From positions 29,148,298 to 29,212,297 of the forward strand of contig OZ020267.1 of the NCBI GenBank assembly GCA_963971225.1: a stretch of 64,000 nt of DNA. Reading direction: 5' to 3'. The notes below the pieces were generated by a model. The model did no database searches. It was given only the letters and a program-made list of their open reading frames with translations, and had not been told where the DNA came from. The translations under genes and the position numbers were made by a program. How positions within the stretch are numbered: position 1 is the first letter of the stretch; every line of letters starts with the position of its first letter. Source of the DNA: Melieria omissa (lineage: Eukaryota; Arthropoda; Insecta; Diptera; Ulidiidae). Of this stretch, positions 35,110 through 46,045 are shown one piece after another.

Positions 35110-35660
35110 TCCATTAGTTTATCAATAGTTGACTTTGATAGTCTGTATTTTGCGTTGTATAAATGTGATCGTGTTAATTCTGATGGCATTGGAAAGATAA
35201 ATTTTCATGCTAAAATAACTTCTAAGACAGTTTTATGATTACTTCACTGAGTTTTGTTTGAGTGCACAACAAAGATGGACACTTGCAAACGTTTGCAATT
35301 TTCCTCGATAAAGTCGAAAACTTAGGCCAAGGTGCTGAAAATATGAATCGTGGTTTATGGTTCCCATACTTTAAAAGCCAATCAAACCAATTCGTCGATC
35401 GTCTTCCGTTTAATTTGATGTCAAAAATGCAATACGCTCTAAAAGGTCAATTGTTGAAAATGTCAATAAAATCATGAAAATCATTGAGTCCAATCATCAT
35501 GTAAGCACTGTTTCAATTGCTCAAAAGTTAAATATAGCACAAAAAACTTATTAAGACCACTTGAATAAGGCTGCATACAAAAAGCAGCACGATTCAACTG
35601 TAACAGGATCATCCAAACCTAATCGAAGGACTTCAAGTTGGACACCAACCAAATGACTAA
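35110..35660 (+). pseudogene. Irritans-type mariner transposase N-terminal fragment
   Basis: Homologous by eye to 46440-47060. Around 35440-35590 the frame reads RSIVENVNKIMKIIESNHHV, then STVSIAQKLNIAQKTY, a stop, and DHLNKAAYKKQH, the helix-turn-helix region of irritans-type mariner transposases. The upstream TTTTATGATTACTTCACTGA also matches TTTTATGATTGCTTCACTCA at 46521. No catalytic region is present. It is a truncated, stop-bearing relic. Confidence 0.75.
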
Positions 35661-36940
35661 AAGACTTTTTCGACAACCCAATGTGATATGGAATATTTGT
35701 ATTCATTCATTTCGACTTCGTAGCTACATTTTCTCACAATCACGAGGACAATGACCCCAGAATGAGAGTGTGTGCGTAGCATTAATTTGTTGACGCTACT
35801 TTTTCTTTTATCCTTTTTTGCGCTTTCACTCTTTTTCGGCAGGTAATTCAATGCTATAAATAATGCACGTGCTGCCTTTGAACTGTCACTTTGCGTAGTT
35901 GTTGCTGCGTAGTTGTTGTCAAACTATATTTTATTGTTCTTTTAGCTATAATGGTTCCAAAAGATTTATTGAAGATCTTCTACCATTTGTTATCATCTGT
36001 TGTTTGAATTTATTGATTCTCACTGCCTAATGTTGTCATGCAACAACAACTAATAACTTTACAATAATAACAAGTTTCACTTAAATTTTGCAATTCATGC
36101 AAGGAAACATTAAATATTTTCATTTCCTCTCAGCTTTAACAGATTTCTGAGCGAAAATTGCTGTCAACTGAAAGATGTAAAAACTTACACACACATACAC
36201 ACACGTGCAGCGACTCAGCACGCCCACATAGTCACACGCACTGCCATTAATGTTAAATTATTTAACGCTTCAGCACACACACACACATGCACACACACAT
36301 ACATACATTCTTCACACCGTTCTTCTGCTGTTTGTCAATAATGTAGCACTGCTTCTTCTTCTGCCACTGCACTGCTTCTTCTTCTTCTCCTGCCACTGCA
36401 CTGCTTCTTCTTCCACTTGAACTGCAACTGTTACCATTAAATCGTTGTGCTGCATTGCCAAGTGTTTTCCGCCATTGTTTCTCTTCTGTATACGCATGGA
36501 ATTTTATTTGTTTTGTTTGCCATTTTCTGACACAAAATCCCTGAGGCTACGTTTTTATTTCATTGCATCTCAGGGCAGATTTTTGTCTTTGTTGATTTTT
36601 GTTAAATCTGAAAGCATTATTCTCGAATGTGTGCATGCATCATCTGGCAGTTAAATCAAAATGTTTTTGTTATGACATAAAATTTCACACACACACACAC
36701 ACACAAACTATACTGCAGACTATAATGGAACTTTGAAGTTTCGATGCGTGCTTCTTCAAATTAAATCCCCCAGGCCCAGATGGTTTTTGCTTCTATTTTA
36801 TTTTATTTTTTTTTTTTTGTCATGCATACAGCTTGTGCAACAGTTTATTTCGGGCATTAACTTGAAATGTTTTCATATTTTTGTATGCATTTTGCTGGCA
36901 GCATAATTTGAAAAGTCGACAATCTACAATTTCCAGTGAA
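35660..36940. other. Unannotated DNA with CA tracts and a TTC-rich short repeat
   Basis: (CA)n occurs at about 36188-36206, 36276-36300 and 36687-36706. At 36346-36420 a short unit of GCTTCTTCTTCTGCCACTGC type is repeated about three times. No exon recognised. Confidence 0.45.
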
Positions 36941-36941
36941 A

Positions 36942-37400
36942 AATGTAAACGTTTACATTGTCAAATTTTCCATTAATTTATTGCATTTTAAGTTTTTCCA
37001 TTGGTTGGGAATTTTAGATAAAACTATTTTAGTTTAAGTTGTTTTTCTACGAAAGCACTTTTAAAAATTTTATCAAATTCTTCTTAATTTAACGAAATTT
37101 CATTGAATAATGTAAACATTTACATTGCCAAAATTGCCATTAATTTATTGAAATTTATATTTTTCCATTTGTTGGGAATTTTTGATAAAACTATTTCAAT
37201 TTAATCAATTGAATTCTTTTTCTATGAAAGCACTTTTAAAAATTTTATCAAATTCGTCTTAATTTAACGAAATTTCATAGAATAATGTAAACGTTTACAT
37301 TGTCAAAATTTTCCATTATATTACAAAATTATATTTTTTATTGGTTATGAATTTTGAGTAAAATTATTTCAATTTAATTTAACGATTGAGTATGAAATCT
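36942..37400. repeat. ~170-bp tandem repeat, about 2.5 copies, each starting with an AATGTAAAC palindrome
   Basis: Copies begin at 36942, 37109 and 37284. Each starts with AATGTAAACGTTTACATT (a perfect 18-base palindrome in the first and third; one change in the second), followed by TGTCAAA, CCATTAATTTATTG, TTTTTCCATT(G/T)GTTGGGAA, GATAAAACTATTT, AAGCACTTTTAAAAATTTTA and AATTTAACGAAATTTCAT. The third copy is partial. Confidence 0.85.
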
Positions 37401-37659
37401 ATTTTGAATCTAGTAAAAAAATTGATGTTTGTTACTTTCGGCATCTATTCAAGAGAAATTTCTCAATTATGTTAGAGACGAACTGTTCTCTAATGTATTG
37501 TTACATTCATTAGTTCTACTTACCAACGTACACGTAGTTCATATCGCTTGATTGTGCCAAAATAAAACACACTGAAGACACTTAATTTCAAAATTTCCAT
37601 AATCACTTTACTTTTCCTGCAATGACTCAGTAGTCACTTTCACTTCACTAATTAAGGCT

Positions 37660-37980
37660 TAAAACTCCAGTTGAAGTGAAGAATGCCTCAGACTGGGGAC
37701 AACCCAGCTTAGAGAAGTCACCGGGCTTCCAACCTTCCACTACAGACTGACAAAACTTATTCATACAGTCGGTTTAGAACAGGTAAATATATGTAGACTC
37801 TGTGGGACAGCAGAGGAGACTCCTGACCACATCATACTGCATTGCAATACAGTTTGCCGTAATATAAAGCAACACCTGGGCCAATACTGGCTTGCAGTAG
37901 AGAATATCAGACACCTAAGGCCCCGTGAGTTACTAAGCTTTATTAAGTCGATGGTATTAGGGGATGTTTTCTAACAACTT
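37660..37980 (+). pseudogene. Non-LTR retrotransposon C-terminal fragment
   Basis: The plus strand reads, from about 37788, CRLCGTAEETPDHIILHCNT, then CRNIKQHLGQYW, then ENIRHLRPRELLSFIKSMVL. This is the C-terminal zinc-binding motif (C-x2-C-x7-H-x4-C spacing approximately) found after the reverse transcriptase or RNase H of many insect LINEs. Upstream, about 37690-37785, the frame is broken by stops. A shorter relic of the same family is at 7805-7920. The reverse transcriptase is missing. Confidence 0.7.
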
Positions 37981-38337
37981 ACAGGGAGTACTGATCTATT
38001 GTCTGATCTCTAGTCTGAATGCAACTAACCTCAATGAACCTATCTATCACCTAACTTTCCTTATTCTCTTTTCTTATTTTCATAACCTTAAATATTCCAG
38101 CATCACCTCGAACCGTCTCTGTGATGACTCCCGCAAAATTATCATGCCCCCTAAAAGTATGTAAAGCTGATGCTGCCCACAAATGCCCGTTCAGTGTAGA
38201 CATGTTTTCTATGCTAAGGGCCCGCAGTAGCACAGAGTCCTATCGTCTATTTTCTGAACTTTAGCGCCTCACCGAACCATAAGCAAAGCCCATTTAAAAA
38301 GCTGAGATTGCAATAATTTTGCATAGTTTATTAGTAT

Positions 38338-38745
38338 TGTGACGATGAGGCACTCTGTTGCTGTGCTATGCGTGAATACTTTTACGAGCATACTTTTAGG
38401 CACGCACTTTAGAGTACGGCAAACTTGCTATAATTCCGATAAGGCAAGGATGGTTTGCGACGGTAATGGGCTGTGCGAGCATTGTCCAATTGGAATGTGC
38501 GAGAACAGTCGGCGCGATAAGCAGACAAGTATACAAGACAGCAGTGTGCAGCGCAGAGGACGAGTCTAATTTTAGCCAGCAAAGGGCAATAGTCCAATAA
38601 GTAGTAGAAAGTGTAAAGACAAACAAGTGTAAATTTGTAAATAAAGTGATTTCTGGTTTTTTACTCCATTTGCGCTGAATAATTGAAGTGGTTTTATTTT
38701 CAAGCACAATCCAGATACGAACTTAGAGAAGTCATTTTCGTAACA
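38338..38745 (+). mobile_element. Solo LTR candidate (408 bp)
   Basis: Starts TGTGACGATGAGG and ends TTTCGTAACA, so it has TG...CA termini. It contains AATAAA at 38639, placed as expected for an LTR polyadenylation signal, and a more GC-rich 5' half than its surroundings. Flanking bases GTAT and ATAT agree at 3 of 4. No second LTR or internal region is found. A TATA box is not obvious. It could also be an unrelated single-copy segment. Confidence 0.45.
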
Positions 38746-38764
38746 ATATTAAAAACCATGGATA

Positions 38765-38885
38765 GTTAAACTGTTCGACGCGGTAGGTGTAGGTCGACGG
38801 CGAAGAGGGACTGTGTCTCTTCTGGAAGAACCAAATAGAGTTTGCTTTATCATCTCTTGGAGTGATCAACAAAGAACTCAATACT
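38765..38885 (+). pseudogene. Diverged RLRWLGHV-type LINE fragment
   Basis: The frame LFDAVGVGRRRRGTVSLLEE corresponds to NVFDAVVGGQ-RRGKPCLRW at 12.85 kb, and the DNA keeps ACCAAATAGAGTTTGCTTTA against ACCAAATTGAGGAGGCTCTA. It continues with TCATCTCTTGGAGTG. Only about 40 codons remain, with frame changes. Confidence 0.55.
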
Positions 38886-38929
38886 CCAGGTACATATAAA
38901 AGGGGTTGTTCTGGTCTAGATACCACACA

Positions 38930-39135
38930 CCTTTTCTGTAACAGTCAACTCTATAAACTGGGCTTAGCTTAGAACAAAATATGCAGAGTCTGTAACATAT
39001 ATCAAAAGACAATGGGGCATTTAATTATAAACTGTTCAGCGCCAACACACAGACGTGCAAATTTTCTAGAGAAACATAGCCGCAACAATGAGGAATTGAT
39101 GCAGATATCGTAAAAAGGTCTGATTCAATACTTGA
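38930..39135 (+). pseudogene. LINE C-terminal zinc-motif fragment
   Basis: Around 38970 the plus strand reads NKICRVCNIYQKTMGHLIIN then CSAPTHRRANFLEKHS, a C-x2-C ... H ... C arrangement as in LINE C-termini. It lies directly downstream of another LINE fragment and may belong to the same or a different insertion. Stops follow. Confidence 0.5.
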
Positions 39136-39409
39136 GCGCATAAAACACCAGATGATCTAAAGGATACAATAAACCTCTCAGAATCTTATTTAAATTTTAA
39201 GTTATCCCTTTTTCTTAACTACTGAGAAAATTCATCTCACAAAGTTGCTTCTCAAAAAATTAATTAAATCTTAGGACACATGCAAAATATTTATTCGAAT
39301 TATAAGTCCCCGGAAAAAATCTTGATTTAAGAATTGGTGAGTATGAAATATAATTTTCCAAGATTTCTTTGGTTTTGAAAATTAAACTCTCTCCGAAAAG
39401 AGTCAAGTT

Positions 39410-40265
39410 GCTAATGGTTGGAAGATTGGAAGCGTTGCTCTATAATATATGAAAAATCCAGATATTCTGAAGAAACACTATGCAGTCTTACTATATTCGA
39501 ACTTCAAAATAAATTTTCCAATCAAAAGACAGTCATTTAAAGATATAGTAGTCCAGTTTTCGATATGGTATAGTTTTAAAATTTCCATTTGATACCAATT
39601 TCTATACACAGTCGTGTCTGGGTATAGTGAACACCCGACAATAGTGAACACCTCGATATAGTGAATGCCCAAATTTTGATATGGAGCCTCTAAATATTGA
39701 CAAAAATTTTAATCAAAAAACAAAAAGTGTTTTTTGAGCAAATAAAACGAGTTTTCGAACAAAAATGTTAACCTTGATAAAGTGAACAACCTCAATGCTG
39801 TGAACAGGCCTTGCAATAATTAGTTCACTATATCCAGAAAAGACGTTTCTTTGATGACTTAATCTATTGGAGTAAGTTTCTTTTCTTAAGCAGATTTTTT
39901 GCTTTAGAAAATGGTTGGAAGTAAGTTGACGATAGTTGGAAGATTGGAAGCATTTCTCTGTTCATTTGATAGTAAATATATGGAAGACCAGATATTCTGA
40001 AGAAATACTAAATATGCAGGCTTACTATATTCAAACATAAAAAAAATTTGTTCAAATCATAAGTCAGTCATTGAATGGTATTCAAAGATATAATAGTCTA
40101 GTCTTCGATATGGGGAAATTTTCAACTTTTCGTTTGATACCAATTTCTATATATTTTGATGACTTAAATTATTGCAATAAGTTTCCTTTCTCAAGCATTT
40201 GAGTAGAATAAGTAAGTCCAGACATTCTAGAAAAAAAATTTAAAATGTGGTTTTACTAGACTCGA
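39410..40265. repeat. ~515-bp tandem duplication, about 1.5-2 copies
   Basis: GTTGGAAGATTGGAAGC, TCCAGATATTCTGAAGAAA or ACCAGATATTCTGAAGAAA, TTACTATATTC, GTCAGTCATT, CAAAGATATA, CGATATGG and TTTGATACCAATTTCTATA recur in order at 39416-39605 and 39928-40150. A third partial occurrence (CCAGACATTCTAGAAAAAA) starts near 40218. The first copy is interrupted at its right end by the MITE at 39607-39849. Confidence 0.8.
39607..39849. mobile_element. ~243-bp pogo/Tigger-like MITE
   Basis: Left end CAGTCGTGTCTGGGTATAGT (39609 on) and right end, in reverse complement, GTCTTTTCTGGATATAGTGA form imperfect inverted repeats. AGTGAACA-type motifs recur inside both arms. The duplicated copy of the host sequence near 40150 (TTCTATATATTTTGATGACTT) lacks the element and serves as an empty site, placing the insertion at a TA. 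The CAGTCGTG style of end is typical for pogo-like elements. Confidence 0.75.
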
Positions 40266-41600
40266 CCTTTAGTTGAACGTGAAATCTATCCACTTCCCCT
40301 GTGTTAAGAAATTATCAGAATTGTTTCGACTCAGTATTATAGTTTTTTAATAGAGAATCAACATTCTCTTAAATTTAAGCATCACTTAAAAAAAATCATT
40401 AGTTAGAAAATCTGTAGATAAATAAAACGTGCCACAAAATCATCAGAACGTATTAAATGTACGTCGAATTGTGTGTTGCACAACTTAAACTTGTCGAAAA
40501 CTTTGATGGGTGCTCGCAATTTCGAACTTTTTCTTATTATCCTTTATGCTTGTGTCGTGTCGAGCTTTGACATTTCGGTCACATACACAGTTGGCTGCAC
40601 ATAAAAAAATCGACAAAAATCCAAGCAACTCACTTTGATTGCTGATTTTTCGAGCAGAGTTGTTAAGCCGTGTTTAAGGGTCATTAATGTCGGCACACAA
40701 TAATGTCACCCTAATGAAATTGCTCCGGGCAATTACGGCAACCTTTTTCTTCACACACACATGCACACTTTTGTATGCTATGCTTTCAACATTTTACGCA
40801 GTTTTGCCATTACTTTTCGTGTTGCCAGCTGCACCTTTTGTTCGCACTTATGTGCACAGATTGGCAGCGTTGCTTTGTACGCTTTTACCGTATTTGTTGT
40901 TGTATGTTTTTCTTTTGTTCATACCCGTTAAGTGCTTGGTGGGACTATTAAAAACTGATTAAAGAAAGTTTGTCAATTTGCTCATTGCCTCTGCTTTTGC
41001 TTCTCTCCTCCTCTCTCTTCTTCTTCTACAATAAATGGCCGAAATGAGGCTCATTTATTTGGCCGTGTAATGGCCGCTGTTTGATGTTTTAGTGGCCATT
41101 TAGCGCAAAAGGTGTAAAATTCCTTGCGTTCAACATATAACGCCAATCGTTTATGGATGTGTGTGTGTGTGTGTGTAGAGAGAATGCCATAAATTTTTGC
41201 GATTTTTCAGTTTTTATTGAGTTGAACTTTCACTCGGAGCACGGCACATGCAGTTCTGCTCCGAGTGAAAGTCATTTGACTTGGGGACTAAAGAATTCGA
41301 TGAAAAATTAGTGCGTCATAAATCCATTTTACGTTGTACGGACAGCATGAGAACTGAAACGAAGGAGGGTGGAGCGTGACAATAAGTCGACGTTTCATTT
41401 GTCATAGACAAATAGCCATGGATTTGTGCACTGAAATCTCTTTCTTAGAAACTTTTGTCAGTTTGTTTAAATATGGGTTTTCACTTTTTTTAAGTTTTAT
41501 TTATAATTTTTTAATATCTATTTCTTTGATTTTTTTGTTAGTTGGTGCATAGACAATTTGATCTTTGATTTCTTTAGACTTTTTTATGATTTTCTGAATA
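40265..41600. other. Unannotated single-copy-like DNA
   Basis: An open frame at 40687-40962 (91 codons) is rich in Leu/Phe because the DNA is T-rich; it has no upstream or downstream support. (TG)n occurs at 41158-41176. A perfect hairpin at 41226-41272 is listed separately. Confidence 0.4.
41226..41272. repeat. Perfect 16-bp inverted repeat with 15-base loop
   Basis: ACTTTCACTCGGAGCA at 41226-41241 and its exact reverse complement at 41257-41272. The loop is 41242-41256. The stem is shorter than a typical animal pre-miRNA and pairing does not extend usefully outward. It could be a fold-back remnant or a regulatory hairpin. Confidence 0.8.
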
Positions 41601-42800
41601 ATTTTAGGTCTTGTTCAGACAGCTAAAGAAATTGAGGTAATTAAGCTCTTAATTAAGTTTATCGATTTTCTTATTTAGAGAAGCTCGATTATCGATAATG
41701 TTATCGAACATATTTTTGTTTTGAAGGAAGTCAAGTTTTTCTATTTATGTATAGAAAAAGTTTTTAAAAACTTGTATTAAACATTTTCTCAGCTCATGCA
41801 CTCATTTTTTAAACGAAATTTTGAAGAAAACAAATGTTAACAAACGTCTTTCGTTGCTGTCAGTTTCTCATTTAAGTTTTGGTTCTGTTAATTGTGAATA
41901 AATTTGTTTATCGATAACAGCATGACACAGGGTTGCATGTAGAGCTCAATTTATGGTAAATTTTGCGCTAATTGCAATTAGCTAAATCTAGGATTTGTAT
42001 GACAAATTGAGTTAAATTTAGATAAATTGAGAAAATCTCTAAATTGAGGCAATTTAGCTCTTGAGCTCATCGCTTTTGCTGTTCACACAGCTCAATTTAG
42101 CTTACATCTCAATTTAGCTATTATCGATAATGTTATCGAACATGTTTTGGGTTTGATGGAAGAAAGGTTTTCTCTATTTATGTAAAAAAACATATATTGA
42201 ACATTCACACTTCCACAATTTTTAAACAATTTTTAAAAGCAAAACAATCTTAACAAACAACATTCGCTGCTGTCAGTTTCCTGTTTTTTGTGCGTCAATT
42301 GTGAATGAATTTGTTACTCGATAGCAGCACGACACAGTTTTGCATGTTAAGTCCAACTCAATTTAGGGTATATTTAGTACTCATTGCAATTAGCTAAATT
42401 GCAATTTTGTATGACAAATTGAGTTAAACTTAGAGCTAAATTGAAAATAAAATGAAAAAATTTCTAAGCTGCGCAATTTATCTAGCTGTCTGAACAGGGT
42501 ATAACTCTTCATATTAAGTAAAATTTTAATAGAGATGAACAAACCTCTAGTAGTCTTAATTTTCATTCAGAATCAAATTTATTTTTCTCATAAAGAACAA
42601 ATTGAGTTAAATTTCGAGCTAAATTGAGAATAAATTGAAAAATTTTCTAAATTGCGCAATTTACCTGGCTGTCTAAACAGGGTATAACTCTCCACATTTA
42701 GTCAAATTTTAAAAGAAATAAAGAAGCCTCTTGCAGTCCAAATTTTTGTTCAGAATCAAATTTACTTTTCTCATAAAGAACTTTGAATCAATGCAAAGCA
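41600..42800 (-). mobile_element. Complex AT-rich repeat element, right copy (inverted, partly duplicated)
   Basis: In inverse orientation this region matches 32945-34015: CTTGTTCAGACAGCTA at 41612, ACAAATGTTAACAAACGTCT, GTGAATAAATTTGTTTATCG, GACACAGGGTTGCATGT, then CTCAATTTA/AATTGCAATTAG units, and CTGTCTGAACAGGGTATAAC at 42487. A second partial body starts near 42085 and another ~180-bp terminal unit ends near 42690 (CTGTCTAAACAGGG). TTATCGATAATGTTATCGAA occurs twice (41691 and 42122). No protein is encoded. Confidence 0.75.
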
Positions 42801-45314
42801 AAGTGACAGAGTTTTTAAAGACTAAGTTTTTCACACTTGAAAGTTGATGAAACCCTTAGCAACACCATTGTATAAACATTTCAGACCTTTGAACCCCAGT
42901 TTTGTTGATAGCTGTGTTTTGATTACAAATCATCAGAACATTCACTTCTCCAACTACTCAGACAACACGCTTCACCAGTCTTTTTCCAACTGAATTGCTC
43001 GTCTAATTCCTTTTAAATGCACAAATTTCTGTCATAATGTGTCCATGTAAAAAGCAGACGACATTGATTTCTAATGACGCCATGTCAATACGGCAAACTT
43101 TGCACGTGCACAAACGGCCAACAGCAACAACAACAACAATACAATTTCTCAGTTAGGCAAAATTGCAATTTGCTTATGGGCCAAGTGCAATGAAGTCACG
43201 TTCTGTCATAAATTTCCATGTGCCAGCTGATTTCTAGCGCAGATTTTCATTTTCTTATTGTGCAAGCAGCATTGACACTGACACACAGACAAGAAGGACA
43301 CTTGGCAAAAAAACTGAGAAAAATTGCTAAAATAGATGAAGAATTGATAGAGTAAAGTGACAGAGACAAAAGCGTGAAGACGAAACGTCAACGACAAGAG
43401 GCATGACATATTATTTTTTTGTGTTTTTTAAGTGTAAACGGCAGACAAACTTGACACGAATATCAAAAAGTTCAGCGCAGCAAAACGTGACAGCTGAAAA
43501 ATTCAATTTTTTTTTATAGCAAAAATTTGTTTAACAATTTGCTCACAAGTGGGAATGTGATGGATGACAACAAATTGAGACAAGAAAAAATAGAAAAAAA
43601 ATTGGAGCCATTATTAAAAATTTGCAGCACTTTGAAAAATATTTAAAAAACATTCTTTGAAAATTAAACATTTGCTTATAAAAAAATTAAAGAAAAAAAT
43701 TAAAAAAAAAATTAAAAAAATTTAAAATTACGTATCAAAAATTATATAAAAAAATAAAAAAAATTACAAATTTAAAACTAAAAACCAAAATTCGGATTTT
43801 TGCATTAAATAATAAAAATTTGCTTTTAATAAAGTTTTATCAAAACTTTAATTATAATTTTTTTTTTTAATTTAAAATTTTAATTTTGTTTCTTTAATTT
43901 TATATCAAATGTCAAAAACCGAAAAACAAAAGTTGAATTGATAAAAATTAAAAACTAAAATTAACAACTAAATACTCAAAATTATAAATTTGCTTTAATA
44001 AACAATTTCAATCAAAAATTAAGAATTCATACTGTTTTCTAAACAAATATTTTGCGGCATTTAAATGTTAAATTTTCAATTTAAACTTTCTTCTCACTTA
44101 GATGAACCTAAAGTGCTACAGTCGGTCTGTTCCGACTGGTTTCTTAGCAAGTACACTCAGAGATCTCAAAGGCTTTTCTATACTAAAAATTTCATATTTT
44201 GAAAGATTTTCTCACACAGCAACCCTCTTTAAAACTAAGCGTACACTTTGTCCATACAAATTTCATACTAAATTCCATTCTTTCCAGACCAAGTCATGAT
44301 TAAGTCCAATAAGTCCCGCAGCAATCCATATCGCATCGCCCACTTAGTGTTGCAAACCCTTAACGCCATCAAACTGAGTACATCCTGGCAGCATAGTGTA
44401 GCATATGAATCTCTTTTTCACTATTCTTTTAAACAATACAGATGCAAATTGCAAGGACTTTGTGTAGCATTCTTCTTACACTTCAACCTGCCATCGCACC
44501 TGTCGCTGCAGTCTCACCACGACCTCAACTATATGAAATTCTTTATTCAATTTGTATTCGTATGGCTATATGTGTCTGTGTGTGTGTCTTGGTGCTTTTT
44601 ATCAAAATACACAATAAGTTCCACTTAAATCCTTTGTGTACCCTTTTCGAGTATGCTTTGTGCTTTTGCTGTGCACAGCAATGCATTCTTGAAGCAAGTG
44701 TCGGTGTTGTGTGGCACAGTCTCACAGAGCATTCAATTGCAATCACTTTAAATGTAAATAAATATGCAGTGTTGAAATTTGTTAAACTTGTGTTCTTTAA
44801 AAGGAAAGTAAAACGAGAAAAAGAACGAAATTCAGAGAAAAAAGAGGCAATGAAAAATTGAAGTTAACTCGAAATAAAACATGACTTTGGATAATGCAGT
44901 GTTGTAGTTTTCTTGAAAGACAACAAATATTTAAATGTTGCTTAGTGGTTTTTTTATTTATTTTTGAATTTTTTATTTATTATCTTTTTTTATTATTTTT
45001 TTTATTTTTTTATTTATTTTTTTATTTTTTTTTAAATAATATTTTTTTTTGTTTGTAGAAATGCTAAAGAAAATACAGATATTGAAAAATTCAAAACCGT
45101 CAAAAAGACCGCAATGGTCCTTCTAAGTATTAAATGTTTGCTCACAGGAAAACAAAAACAATTTAAGAAAGTATTGAGCTGAAAGTCTCTGACTATATAG
45201 ATTGAAAAATAAAGAAGAATATTTTTACAATTTTGAATTTTTTTTTTTTGTTAGATTGTCCATTGCTGAGACAAAACTTATTTACTCGATGTACAATAGA
45301 AACTCACTCACCAC
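42800..45314. other. Unannotated DNA, very AT-rich at 43480-44060
   Basis: A long A/T-only stretch (AAATTAAAAAAA, TTTTATTTTT types) spans 43600-44060 and again 44945-45060. A 139-codon frame at 44442-44861 contains a TG-derived Cys-Val run and a Lys/Glu-rich end and has no recognisable domain. No transposon ends found. Confidence 0.4.
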
Positions 45315-45356
45315 AAGCCAAAAAAAACACGAAAAGTTCCATCAGAAATCAAAACA

Positions 45357-45735
45357 ATGCTCATCACATTCTTCGATAACAAAGAAATTATGCACAAAGA
45401 ATTTGTTCCAACTGGTCAAACAGTTACTGCCGCATATTACCTCGAAGTTTTGCAGCGTTTGATGGCCAGAATCCGTAGTATTCGACCAGAATACCGCGAT
45501 CCGAAAAGTTGGTCTCTGTTGCACAACAATGCACCGAGTCACACATCACTCATTGTTCGTCAATTTCTGGCTCGAAATCAGGTCTGTGTGTTGAATCATT
45601 CGCCGTATTCATCTGATTTTGCACCGTGCGACTTCTCTTTGTTCCCGAAACTGAAATTGAAGTTGAAAGGATTTTCGACGCGAGCAGTGAAGAAAATTCC
45701 GAAAAATGAGCTGGCACACGCGTTTGAATCACTAT
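45357..45735 (+). pseudogene. Mariner transposase C-terminal pseudogene with lost catalytic Asp
   Basis: The frame starting MLITFFDNKEIMHKEFVPTG encodes the catalytic core without the DNA-binding region or first Asp. The second catalytic block reads LLHNNAPSHT where the relative at 51.1 kb has LLHDNAPSHA, so the second Asp is replaced by Asn. The third block SSDFAPCDFSLFPKLK keeps its Asp with the D34D spacing. A short deletion after KLKGF removes the FDDIQTIQRALEE stretch seen in the relative. The frame then runs into the TTAA insertion after AFESLL. It cannot encode an active enzyme. Confidence 0.85.
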
Positions 45736-46045
45736 TAAGGGGGGCACTCCATGAAATGGTTTCAAAAATCGATTTTTTTTTTGCTTTAATCGAAAGATAT
45801 ATTATCCGAGAACATTATTGCAAAGTTTCAAAGTCGAACTCTGAAAACTTTCGGAGACACAGTTCTTTTCATCGACGCGCGCTTAGCCACACCAGGTGTT
45901 CCGAAAACTTTGGAACGCGTTTCCTCATAAATACATTTTTGTAGTCCATCCACATGATAAAAAAACTACTGAACCGATCAACACGAATATATACTCGTTT
46001 TGTAGGATATTGAACAGAGAAGTGCATGAACCTCTGAAATCTATT
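45735..46045. mobile_element. TTAA element 5' part inserted in the mariner
   Basis: TTAAGGGGGGCACTCCATG begins exactly at a TTAA in the mariner coding region (CTATTAA in the 51-kb relative, where the mariner continues uninterrupted). About 310 bp follow before mariner sequence resumes. The G-run end resembles the elements at 16.4 and 30.1 kb. A matching C-run right end is not seen, so the right part is deleted or badly decayed. Confidence 0.65.

Noticed and set aside
40687..40962. 91-residue membrane protein
   Set aside because: Composition reflects T-rich DNA; no splice or transcript context visible.
44442..44861. 139-residue secreted or membrane protein
   Set aside because: The hydrophobic run comes from a TG tract and the C-terminus from A-rich DNA; no domain or gene context.
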